Shown: positions 38,794 through 46,147, numbered from the stretch's first letter. The stretch is DNA of 64,000 nucleotides from Paralcaligenes ureilyticus (GCF_004346225.1 NZ_SMAJ01000001.1:1-64000); one strand, 5' to 3'. Numbers and translations: made by a program. Notes: generated by a model not told the origin, from the letters alone.

Positions 38794-39405
38794 TTAAACA
38801 TCAGGCTGGCTATCAAACAAAAATGGAAACTCGGCTGCACTTCCTTGCTTTAGCTTAGCGAAGAGCTTGTGCGCATTTTGTGGTGTCCCCTCTTCGTGTG
38901 TAGCCAAGTCCAAATAGTAGTTTTGATCGTTGTGCACTCCGAAGACAATCCAATCACCAGTTAGCCCGTACATGGTTCGGTCTGAGTACCCTTCCATAAT
39001 TAGCCGGTCAACCAATACCTTGGGCCAGATATCAGGATCGTCACCATAATCGCGTGCGACCTCCTCTATCAGAGCATCAAGATCCTTGTTCCCGTTCCCA
39101 CCAAGATTCCAACGTATTCCAATATTTTTTACTATGTGACGCGCCGACGAAAAGTGCTTGTGCCAGAACGGTATAAGTGCCCCTCTATGGAATGGCTTCG
39201 CATCTTTGGTTTTGCTCAAAGGCCTGATGCCCTCCAGATGATCAAGCTCATCCAATATCGCCCAAACATCTAAGCCAGTATCAGCGGCACCAAGTAAACG
39301 GAACGCGAGCACAATACTGACCCGTCCAGCATACGGTTTCCCTCTAACTGCCTCAGTCTTTAACTTGGCCACCTGATCCGCACTCAAGCTTAGATTCCGA
39401 ATCAT
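38794..39405 (-). CDS. Unknown island protein, 203 residues
   Basis: The start is strong: GGAGGAGGTG lies 5 bases before the ATG at 39405. The protein has a helical N-terminal half and a C-terminal half with LTGDWIVFGVHNDQNYYLDLATHEEG (about residues 149-174), ending AAEFPFLFD, a compact alpha/beta look. I do not recognise a family with confidence; the NYYLDLATHEE ... EFPFLF pattern looks conserved rather than random. The open frame continues upstream to 39822 but that part is antisense to the integrase relic and is not used. It is the last cargo gene before the second integrase fragment and has no visible partner. Confidence 0.65.
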   Translation of the reverse strand: MIRNLSLSADQVAKLKTEAVRGKPYAGRVSIVLAFRLLGAADTGLDVWAILDELDHLEGIRPLSKTKDAKPFHRGALIPFWHKHFSSARHIVKNIGIRWNLGGNGNKDLDALIEEVARDYGDDPDIWPKVLVDRLIMEGYSDRTMYGLTGDWIVFGVHNDQNYYLDLATHEEGTPQNAHKLFAKLKQGSAAEFPFLFDSQPDV

Positions 39406-39481
39406 CGCACCACCTCCTCCTTTTACAAACTGCCTCGAAAGTCCCAAACTGGACCGATGCATGCTAATCATTCGACCGCAT

Positions 39482-39963
39482 ATCCGAACTCTGCGGGTTA
39501 GCGCTGGACTGGCGCTTTGAGCACTCCAGGTACGGCAGATCAACGAACAAGGCATCTCCTGGAAGGCAGGGAAGATCAGGCGCAGTGATGTACCCATTGT
39601 TGGCCTGATACATTGGAGCGCCGAGCTTAAAGCTACTATCGATGAGGCTCTTTCCTTGCCAGGTCCAAACCCATCGCCGGAGTGCTTTGTGTTCGGCACC
39701 TGCACCGGGGAACGGTACACGAAAGGCGGCAGGAAAATAATGCTGCACAAGCTCATGATGAGATGAAAGCGCAAGCGCTTGCAGACGAAGAGAATGTGCC
39801 CTTCTAGCGCTTTTCCTTTCAAGACTGTCGCCTCAAGGTGATCACCGACAAGCTAGCCTCAGGCCATGATGATGTACTGGGTGCAACGCTTCACTCTTCA
39901 GAACGAATGATTCGAGAGGTGTATGACCGTATGCGGGTACGTGAAGCAATCCCCGCCAAGTAG
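39482..39963 (+). pseudogene. Tyrosine integrase, C-terminal catalytic part (degraded relic)
   Basis: Reading across frames gives QINEQGISWKAGK, then HWSAELKATIDEAL, FVFGTCTGERYTKGG, then after a frameshift near 39757 DEMKAQALADEENVPF, an in-frame TAG at 39805, and FQDCRLKVITDKLASGHDD with LHSSERMIREVYDRMR before the natural stop. FQDCR holds the second catalytic Arg and EVYDR the nucleophilic Tyr of the family. There is also an in-frame TGA at 39518. Strand, family and order fit the N-terminal fragment at 35390-35906, with about 60-70 residues between them missing. The gene is dead. Confidence 0.82.
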
Positions 39964-40269
39964 CGGGAAAATTGATCTCCTAACTGTCGCTTTCGGCCAG
40001 GTCCAGACTGCCATCCGACACCGTCTACTGTCACCAGTTGCCCAAAGGGAATTTCGCGCCTACACTAGGTAAGTTACCAATAGAAACAAACACATGGATC
40101 GAGACGCAACTCCGGCCCTCTCGCCATACGTCTAACTGCTCGGCCATGTTCGAAGCACGAGCAACGGTTACGGAAAGGTACAACAGCGATAATGTTCCTG
40201 TCCTTCCTGACGCTTTCAATAATTTAAGCCTGATGCTCGGTTAGGCCATTCACACGAAGGGAACCCCAG
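39964..40269. other. Intergenic stretch without a recognised gene
   Basis: About 306 bp between the integrase tail and the next gene. An open frame at 40038-40244 has no ribosome binding site and no recognisable features. AAGGGA near 40257 may be the ribosome binding site of the following GTG-start gene. Confidence 0.5.
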
Positions 40270-41046
40270 GTGAGACAGGATTTCACAGCAGATTGGGCAT
40301 TTGCAACTCATGGAGCAATCGAACAGCTCGTCCGAAATAATTTTCCGCAAGACCTCCGATCATGGCCATTGCTCCAAACCTTTGACTTTGAAGCGTACTC
40401 TTTACCGGAAAACTATATGGTTCTGATTCTGAAAGATAAGTTATCAGGAATCGTTACGGGTCCGGGTAACTGGACAGACTTTCCATATACAGACATTCCT
40501 ACCTTGCCTCCCAGGGCCTCGGATATTGAATTATGGCAGTTCTATCTTAGGAAAAAGTTCGCGCTGCGGGAGGAGGATTTCCCATTTCTTATTCCAGTTA
40601 GAGACTGCGGAAAAAGCGATCCAAAACAGGACTTCAAATTATTCTCTGCTGAGGAACAGTTGTTTTGGCACAAGCAAATATCCTACGTCATTTCCCGCTA
40701 CAAAGTACATCGAGAGAGCATGATGAAGCCAGCGCCAATACAACACACGAGCATTACGTACAATTTGACCGGCACAGGTGCTCGAATAAACGTTAATTCT
40801 ACTGATCACTCAGTCAATAACATTAGCAATGAAATTTCTAATGTTTTTGCGCAGGTACGAGATGCCGTCGCACAGATACCCGACGATTCAGCAAAAGAAG
40901 AAATCCAGCAGATCGTTAACAAAATGGAGCATGCGCACGGTTCGAATGACTTCTTGCAGAAATATCAAGCGTTCGTGACTGCCGCTGCAGATCACATAAC
41001 TATTCTCGGCCCAGTCATTCCCGCACTGTCAGCCCTTCTAGGGTAA
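40270..41046 (+). CDS. Unknown island protein with a GTGARINVNSTD-type C-terminal domain
   Basis: A 258-residue protein. The first 150 residues are a mixed alpha/beta region with no motif I know. A Ser/Thr/Asn-rich strand segment (about 155-190, TSITYNLTGTGARINVNSTDHSV) is followed by a helical C-terminal domain ending in a hydrophobic helix, ITILGPVIPALSALLG. This strand-plus-helix tail resembles those of several island-borne abortive-infection proteins (AbiTii-like), where it may mediate oligomerisation or membrane contact. The start is a GTG with AGGGA 7 bases upstream. It lies alone between the integrase tail and a HEPN gene pair. Function unknown. Confidence 0.6.
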   Translation: MRQDFTADWAFATHGAIEQLVRNNFPQDLRSWPLLQTFDFEAYSLPENYMVLILKDKLSGIVTGPGNWTDFPYTDIPTLPPRASDIELWQFYLRKKFALREEDFPFLIPVRDCGKSDPKQDFKLFSAEEQLFWHKQISYVISRYKVHRESMMKPAPIQHTSITYNLTGTGARINVNSTDHSVNNISNEISNVFAQVRDAVAQIPDDSAKEEIQQIVNKMEHAHGSNDFLQKYQAFVTAAADHITILGPVIPALSALLG

Positions 41047-41317
41047 CCCATCGGCTTACAGAACAACGCCTCCCGCAAATTTCCTCGGAGCTAAGCCTAG
41101 CCTCCTTACTGAGCAACGGATCACTAAGGGGCGTTTCCGGCCTGACAGTATTTGTCATACTCAAGGCGGGATTTACACGCATTGCGCATCGCATCTGAAC
41201 CCTCCCCTTCCTGGCATTGATCGATGTACCTGCAATACGAGCACGACATTGATACACTCCTTTGCATTGTTGATACCGGAACGGCATCACTAAATATAGA
41301 TTAGATTACGCGATCAT

Positions 41318-41776
41318 ATGACACATCACCCGGACCTAGACCTATTAGCAGGAAAGCTATTCCAAGTTTTCTCTCGAACTGAATACGCGCTGAAGGCTGC
41401 GGGATACAACAAGGGTAACGGGCCTGCGCAGGCCAACTGGCGAGAATTCGCCTTAGCTGTCGAGGATCTTATAGCCTCACCCGCAACTAAAGAACTACAA
41501 GAGGCCATTGAATTTCTCTTCACCGAACCGCCTAAGAAACAAATGATTGTCAACGAGAGAATTCAATGGGTAGCCTCAGAACCAGAAACCAGCTCCCGAG
41601 CCGATTGTCTTCTTACTTACGTCCGTCGCGTACGCAATAATCTTTTTCATGGCGGAAAATTCAATGGACATTGGTTCGCACCGGTACGTAGCAAGGCGCT
41701 ATTGCATCACAGCCTGACCATTCTCACTGCTTGCGTGGGATCTGTACCTAAGGTACGCGAAGCCTACTATGGATAG
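41318..41776 (+). CDS. HEPN-like small protein
   Basis: A 152-residue all-helical protein. The motif RRVRNNLFHGGKF at about residues 105-117 contains the canonical HEPN R-N-x-x-x-H, with downstream helices as in HEPN ribonucleases and nucleotidyl-transferase partners. The first half has regularly spaced acidic and aromatic residues but no second domain. It overlaps the next gene by 8 bp; that gene encodes another Abi-like HEPN protein, giving a tightly coupled pair. Direct RNase activity is plausible from R-x4-H but not shown. Confidence 0.74.
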   Translation: MTHHPDLDLLAGKLFQVFSRTEYALKAAGYNKGNGPAQANWREFALAVEDLIASPATKELQEAIEFLFTEPPKKQMIVNERIQWVASEPETSSRADCLLTYVRRVRNNLFHGGKFNGHWFAPVRSKALLHHSLTILTACVGSVPKVREAYYG

Positions 41777-42461
41777 CAAAAAAGCAGTCGAGCTGGGCGG
41801 GAAAATTATGCAGCTTCAGGCCCTAATGATTGCGTATGCCACCGACGGGAGAACCCCCGATCAACCACGCTTATATCGGAATCAGTATGCGGAAGTGTCA
41901 ATTGAACTTGAAGATACCAAGTACGCCAACCCAAACCCTCATAAATCTCTAGAAGTCTTTTACTCATTCTGCAAGTTGCAGGAAATGAAAACCTATGCAA
42001 GTCGCCGGGTTTACGTTGAAGAGTTATACACCGACGTATTGCTTGACCTTAAACGTATTCAACTGCATGCACCATCTTCGAAGAACTGGAGGAAAGCAAA
42101 CGAAGCTCTATCAGACGAGCTGACACCAATTCGGGCTCAATGGCTGAAAGCGAAGAACTTCATCTACTCTGCAACGCCAGACTTTGAAAACTCGATAAAG
42201 GAGTCTATAAATGCCGTCGAGTCATGCTTGATGGTATTGCTTAAAGAGCCTAACGGAACACTAGGCAAACTCATCAAACAGGCAAGCCTTGATCCAGATA
42301 TCGAGCGCCTCGTAAGTCAAGCATATGGGGCAACTAGCAATAAGGCTTTTGTTCGGCATGGCGGCACCGTGATATCTGACCTGACACAAGCTGAAGCTGA
42401 GTTCTTCCTAGAGTTTGCGGCAACGTCCATTGTCTACATCACACGAAAACTTAAACGTTAG
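41769..42461 (+). CDS. Abi-like protein with C-terminal HEPN-type domain
   Basis: A 230-residue protein. The C-terminal 100 residues read FENSIKESINAVESCLMVLL, GTLGKLIKQA, then YGATSNKAFVRHGG and AEAEFFLEFAATSIVYI, the pattern of the abortive-infection family C-terminal domain (x-G-x-T-S-x-x-x-x-I/V-R-H-x), related to AbiJ-type HEPN proteins. The N-terminal 120 residues are helical and unassigned. The start overlaps the upstream HEPN gene by 8 bp. The gene ends about 215 bp before the right attachment site. The role as an anti-phage effector is inferred from family and location. Confidence 0.76.
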   Translation: MDSKKAVELGGKIMQLQALMIAYATDGRTPDQPRLYRNQYAEVSIELEDTKYANPNPHKSLEVFYSFCKLQEMKTYASRRVYVEELYTDVLLDLKRIQLHAPSSKNWRKANEALSDELTPIRAQWLKAKNFIYSATPDFENSIKESINAVESCLMVLLKEPNGTLGKLIKQASLDPDIERLVSQAYGATSNKAFVRHGGTVISDLTQAEAEFFLEFAATSIVYITRKLKR

Positions 42462-42568
42462 TATCCCATCTTCGCCATTTCTTAGAATGGACGGAATCAT
42501 TGTTGACGAAAGTAATCTGCCCTTTTACATTTGTGTCTGGGAGAGGTTGGGCACCAAAGTTATCCTAG

Positions 42569-42660
42569 AAACCTTTGGAATAAAACTCCGCAAAACCGCA
42601 TGAAATCGACATGTTTTTGAGGATTTTGGGAATACAAAATCGCTGGAAAACCGCATAAAC
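42569..42660 (+). repeat. Imperfect direct repeat next to attR, possible integrase arm sites
   Basis: A GGAATAAAACTCCGCAAAA... segment (from about 42577) and a GGAATACAAAATCGCTGGAA... segment (from about 42629) both run into AAAACCGCAT. The 13-mer CTTTGGAATAAAA at 42573-42585 is present inverted near attL (35085-35097). Position just inside the island end suits arm-type integrase sites. Confidence 0.4.
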
Positions 42661-42676
42661 ATTGACTTCGATAACA

Positions 42677-42726
42677 GGCCTGTCACGCCGGGGGTCGCGG
42701 GTTCGAGTCCCGGCCGCTCCGCCAAA
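42677..42726 (+). other. Right attachment site (attR), partial tRNA-Asp copy
   Basis: 49 of 50 positions match the tRNA-Asp 3' region at 34960-35009. The 5' half of the tRNA is absent (upstream sequence is unrelated), so this is not a functional tRNA gene. The G at 42713 would disturb a T-stem pair. Confidence 0.9.
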
Positions 42727-42874
42727 ACTCCCCTACACATCAGCTAGTTACGTGATTAAGACAGACGGATGGTATAGTCTGTCTGGCTCACCTGACTGCA
42801 CTAAAACTGCACTAGCTTTACAGGCCGGTAATCCCTGCTAGCGCCCCGTTCCCGTATCCACTACTTCCCTCACT

Positions 42875-43124
42875 ATGAGCAGCCGGGAGATTGCGGAGCT
42901 TACGGGGAAGCTGCATAAGAACATAATTGCTGAGCGAGCTTGGCCGTAACTGGGCTGACTTTTCAGCTCAGTACACGGACCCCACTGGCCGCAGCCTTCC
43001 ATGCTTCAACCTACCCCGCCGTGAGGTAGAGATTCTCGTAACCGGCTACACGCGCATGGGAATTTCTTTCGTGTTTCCGTGCGGACATCTGTTTAAGCGG
43101 GTTCCGGCATATCTAGAACGGTAG
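42875..43124 (+). pseudogene. Phage regulatory protein Rha-like, frameshifted fragment
   Basis: An ATG at 42875 reads MSSREIAELTGKLHKNII, the beginning of the Rha N-terminal domain (T-M-S-S-R-E-I-A-E-L-T-G-K-x-H). A frameshift near 42927 is followed by YTDPTGRSLPCFNLPRREVEILVTGY in the next frame, the Rha continuation. After that the frame is unrelated and ends at 43124. Rha-type proteins regulate lysogenic phages. The fragment lies just outside attR of the first island and marks a second mobile remnant. Confidence 0.68.
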
Positions 43125-43506
43125 CCGTTAGCCGCGCAGTTCGAGCGAGTTGTAGCCCAGCCAGCAGGCCCACGCCCTCACAGATTCTTAGCCCACTAAT
43201 TAGGTATGGGACTGAAGACGAGCCTGAGCGAATCTGTTCTTTCGCCACCCGCCATCCCTTCTAACATCTTATTCCAACTGATCAAGCGCCTGCTGAACGA
43301 GCGTACGACTGCACCATTCGCGCCTACGCCCTGGCCCAGTGACGGCCGTTCAAGACGACAAAACTGAATTTTGATCCCCCTTTCGGTCAATGCTTGCCAT
43401 CGCTTATCCGCCCAACAGTTTTGTAACCATTAAATTGAGGTTGCTCCGTGTGACTTCTCATGTCGTTTCATTACAATGTACAAATCTTACAAATGGGAGG
43501 GCAAAC
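43125..43506. other. Intergenic stretch without a recognised gene
   Basis: About 380 bp between the Rha fragment and the next gene. Open frames here have no plausible starts or motifs. The last 60 bp (TTGAGG ... TACAATG) could hold the promoter of the 43507 gene, but no clear hexamer pair is seen. Confidence 0.45.
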
Positions 43507-44085
43507 ATGGAAGACAGCACTAACCACGCAAAGTTCTGCTTTGCGGATGGTCGAATTGAACTCGAAGGTTCCGAGGGTTTTGTGGCTGCACAGATTATCA
43601 AACTCGAATCGCTTTTATCAAAGCTAGTAGAACAACTTTGCAAAAGCGGTACGCCGCCTGATGGAGGCGTCGAGGGAGCAAGTGAGTCCCCAGCCTCGAT
43701 CAATGGAAAGCACACAGGCTCAACCAGCTCCGTCTCCGACGGCAAATTCGTTTCGTATGCCAATGTCTTCGCGTTGGCCGACAATAAAACTCAGATCATC
43801 AAGGACGTGCCTGGTACGACTAAAGCGAAGAAGGCGGTTGACGTCGCGATGCTTCTGGCGTTTGGCAACGAACTGCGAGGGATCAAACCGACCAGTATGG
43901 ATGAGATACGCGCTAACTGCACAACCCACGTCTGCCTTGACTCATCAAACTTCGCAGCGCACATGAAAAGCTCAGCCGCACGGCAGGTCTACACAATATC
44001 TGGTAAAGGTGTTTCGCAAACCATTACTCTTACCCAGCCTGGAAAAGTAAAAGCAAAAGAACTTGCTGATTTGCTCAATAAATGA
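43507..44085 (+). CDS. Unknown protein, first gene of a coupled island pair
   Basis: A 192-residue protein. I start at the ATG at 43507, which has GGGAGGG a few bases upstream; the frame is open further back to 43390 without a ribosome binding site. Residues 8-45 (FADGRIELEGSEGFVAAQIIKLESLLSKLVEQL) look like a short strand pair followed by an amphipathic helix that could oligomerise. A Ser/Gly-rich linker follows (about 48-75). The C-terminal 115 residues form an alpha/beta region with GTTKAKKAVDVAMLLAFGNEL, possibly a winged-helix-like unit. I do not know the family. It overlaps the next gene by 4 bp (ATGA). Confidence 0.65.
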   Translation: MEDSTNHAKFCFADGRIELEGSEGFVAAQIIKLESLLSKLVEQLCKSGTPPDGGVEGASESPASINGKHTGSTSSVSDGKFVSYANVFALADNKTQIIKDVPGTTKAKKAVDVAMLLAFGNELRGIKPTSMDEIRANCTTHVCLDSSNFAAHMKSSAARQVYTISGKGVSQTITLTQPGKVKAKELADLLNK

Positions 44086-44834
44086 CAATCGACACTGCAC
44101 TCAAGGCCAAATATCCGACAGATGTTTGCGACGCACTGCTCGAAGCATATAAGGAAATTGAGAGGAGCTTTTCGCTTCAAAAATGGAAGGTGACGGAGTT
44201 AGATGCGGGCCATTTTGTAGAGGCGTCTCGGCGCTTAATTGAACAAGAACTTTTTGGCACCCATGTGCCGATTGGAAAGAGTCTGCCAAATTTCAATGAT
44301 GCAGAACTTAGGCGGTATGAGAACGCGACTGGCGATGAATCGCTGCGGATGTTGATTCCGCGAATTCTGAAGTCGATTTACAATGTTAGAAACAAGCGTG
44401 GTATTGGTCACCTCGGGACTATCTCAGCAAACGAGATGGATTCGACCCTAATCCTCTATAACGTTAAATGGGTCTTAGCGGAATTCGTCCGCCTAACCAC
44501 CGGTGCGAATCCTAATGCAACTCAACACATGATCGACGCTATTGTGGAGCGGCGCGTCGGTGTTCTTTGGAAGCATGAAGGGATTACGCGAATTCTCGAA
44601 GAAAGGATGCAAGCTAAGGATCAGATTCTGGTCTTGTTGTTCGATTCGAGCCCTCTAGCCGAAGCGGATCTACAGAGGGTCATTGAATATAAGCACACCG
44701 CTAACTTTAGGAAGATTCTTAGGCGGCTTCACATATCGCGATATATTGATTGGACGTCGGGCGGACAGGCCTTCATCACGCCGAAGGGTGCGGCCGCCGC
44801 CGAAGCCGTGATCTTGAAATATCGGCCGGAGTAG
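44082..44834 (+). CDS. Unknown helical protein with a HEPN-like RNKRGIGH motif
   Basis: A 250-residue protein coupled to the upstream gene by a 4-bp overlap. Residues about 95-115 read IPRILKSIYNVRNKRGIGHLG; R-N-K-R-G-I-G-H fits the R-x(4-6)-H pattern of HEPN proteins and lies between helices as expected. The C-terminal 90 residues (ILVLLFDSSPLAEADLQRVIEYK, then LRRLHISRYIDWTSGG) look like a winged-helix domain. A HEPN-like core plus winged helix, paired with an unknown partner between mobile-element relics, suggests defence or toxin-antitoxin function by analogy only. Confidence 0.66.
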   Translation: MTIDTALKAKYPTDVCDALLEAYKEIERSFSLQKWKVTELDAGHFVEASRRLIEQELFGTHVPIGKSLPNFNDAELRRYENATGDESLRMLIPRILKSIYNVRNKRGIGHLGTISANEMDSTLILYNVKWVLAEFVRLTTGANPNATQHMIDAIVERRVGVLWKHEGITRILEERMQAKDQILVLLFDSSPLAEADLQRVIEYKHTANFRKILRRLHISRYIDWTSGGQAFITPKGAAAAEAVILKYRPE

Positions 44835-44953
44835 ATTTCGATTACTTTTCACAACTAAGCCGTCCAGCACAGTTCGCTGCGCACCAAGATTCTTCTTTCC
44901 ACAGCACCATAGAGCTTTCGGTATTCTCGTCGGTAATGGTTAGCAATTCCAGC

Positions 44954-45093
44954 TTAACCGAGCTTCGCCAATAAATGGTTCACGTCCAGATGTGTGTACC
45001 TGTTTAGCATGACTAACGATTTATGCCCGGTTATGCGGGCTACTTCCAGCACATTAAGCCCTTTCTCGAATAGTCTGCTTGTGGCCTCACACC
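44954..45093 (-). pseudogene. Tyrosine integrase C-terminal tail (second relic)
   Basis: On the minus strand the sequence reads [25 protein letters not shown] followed by [18 protein letters not shown] and a stop, a clear integrase box III with GHKS and the nucleophilic Tyr in RYTH. Upstream of EATSR the reading decays, so only the last 45 residues or so survive. It belongs to a different integrase type from the relic at 35-40 kb (RYTH here, EVYDR there). It ends 65 bp inside the 3' end of the CAT-anticodon tRNA, the place expected for the integrase of a tRNA-targeted element. Confidence 0.8.
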
Positions 45094-45157
45094 AATGACA
45101 CCAGCAGGCGTTTCACGCACCCAGGCCGGAACACCGTGGATTCGTTCGTGGTGAGAT

Positions 45158-45232
45158 TGGTTGCGGCGGCAGGAGTCGGACCTGCCACCTCCGGCTTATG
45201 AGACCGCCGCGCTACCATTGCGCTACGCCGCA
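45158..45232 (-). tRNA. Atypical tRNA with CAT anticodon (Met-like)
   Basis: A 75-nt cloverleaf on the minus strand: acceptor TGCGGCG / CGCCGCA, D stem GCGC / GCGC, anticodon loop CTCATAA (anticodon CAT), T stem GCAGG / CCTGC and encoded CCA. Oddities are a G-G mismatch and a G-U in the anticodon stem (GCGGT / GCCGG) and a TCCGACT T-loop with C where U55 is normal. It does not resemble the usual chromosomal elongator or initiator tRNA-Met and is probably carried by a mobile element. It may be weakly functional. Confidence 0.72.
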
Positions 45233-45444
45233 ATTGACCTGTATTCACACGACTGACGACTGGCTGCTACAGGCATTTAAGGCGCGCCCTCTGGAAGGTT
45301 CCTGCGGCGACCGATTACCACGTCCAGTTACGACCAATCGCCGTGTGTGAAAATCAATTCCACCAGGCGATCAACCCTGGTGGCCAGCAGGTATTACCCC
45401 GCTGGACTTCCACCGGACTAAAGCCGGAAAATGCGTCAAATATA

Positions 45445-45473
45445 CAAAAACCCGCCGTTTTTAAGGGGCGGGT
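45445..45473 (-). terminator. Rho-independent terminator on the minus strand
   Basis: On the minus strand ACCCGCC and GGCGGGT form a 7-bp stem around a 10-base AT-rich loop, followed by a T-run (TTTTT). The rest of the 45233-45688 gap contains no recognisable protein gene, so a short untranslated RNA from the minus strand is possible. Confidence 0.7.
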
Positions 45474-45688
45474 ATAGGGTGGTGTGAAGGAGCGCTATTC
45501 GCACCGTTGGTTCCCAGCCAAGTAAAAGCCAGCAGTTGCAAACGGCCCAGGCCCGATCCTGTAACGATCCTGAAGAGTTGCAGCCACGCCGGGCTAGGCC
45601 GCGTAAAATGAACTGCCCGTCTCTACCGTGCCGGTCCGTTTGTCGCAAATGAACACTCGAATTCACTTTTGAGGTAAAAGGGGGCGCT

Positions 45689-46147
45689 ATGGAAAAGACC
45701 TGGGTTTTAATAGCAAATGCTGCGCGTGCAAAATGCTTTGAGCGCCATGGACCCGATCATTCCCTTACCGAATTGATCGATTTTGTGCACCCACACGTCC
45801 CGCTTTCTGAGAAGGCCGGGAAAGGCGATCTGACCAGTGCTGCTGGCAAAGGGCATGGTCGTACTGCACATGCAGGCACGCAGTTTGAGCCGCACACAGA
45901 GGCGCACGCAAAAGAGCGGGCGATTTTTTCCCGCCAGATCGCTGATTACATGAATGATGGCGTGGCTAAGCAACGCTGCTCTTCATTAGTATTGATCGCT
46001 ACCGGCCCAATGCTTGGCGAGCTCAGGTCTCGTTTGAGCGGTGTCTCGGAAAAGTTAGTGCGCACCAGCGTCGTAAGCGATCTGACCATTTACGTGGGGC
46101 CTGAATTGAAAAGGCGTGTTGATAGCGCCCTACAGTTGCCCGCTTAA
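45689..46147 (+). CDS. Host-attachment-protein family (Host_attach) protein
   Basis: A 152-residue cytosolic-looking protein that starts with WVLIANAARAKCFERHG, the usual opening of this family (W-x-x-x-A-x-x-x-x-A-x-x-x-x). A His-rich linker follows (KGHGRTAHAGTQFEPHTEAHAKE), then a C-terminal alpha/beta half. The name comes from a plant-attachment locus in Agrobacterium, but the fold is related to ribosome-associated RNA-release-factor-like (baeRF) domains, and the biochemical role is unsettled. It has no operon partner and faces a Bug receptor gene tail to tail. Confidence 0.85.
   Translation: MEKTWVLIANAARAKCFERHGPDHSLTELIDFVHPHVPLSEKAGKGDLTSAAGKGHGRTAHAGTQFEPHTEAHAKERAIFSRQIADYMNDGVAKQRCSSLVLIATGPMLGELRSRLSGVSEKLVRTSVVSDLTIYVGPELKRRVDSALQLPA

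Noticed and set aside
39406-39822. An upstream extension of the 203-residue gene and a separate minus-strand frame at 39464-39748
   Set aside because: Both are antisense to the integrase relic read on the plus strand; the real start at 39405 has a very strong ribosome binding site.
40038-40244. A 68-residue plus-strand protein gene
   Set aside because: No ribosome binding site, no motif, and unusual composition.
42677-42726. A second functional tRNA-Asp gene
   Set aside because: Only the 3' part is present; the acceptor 5' strand and D-arm are missing.
42927-43124. An independent 65-residue gene
   Set aside because: Its first half continues the Rha-like sequence that begins in another frame at 42875, so it is part of a frameshifted relic.
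45436-45666. A 76-residue minus-strand protein gene
   Set aside because: It runs through the terminator hairpin, has no family features and an odd composition.
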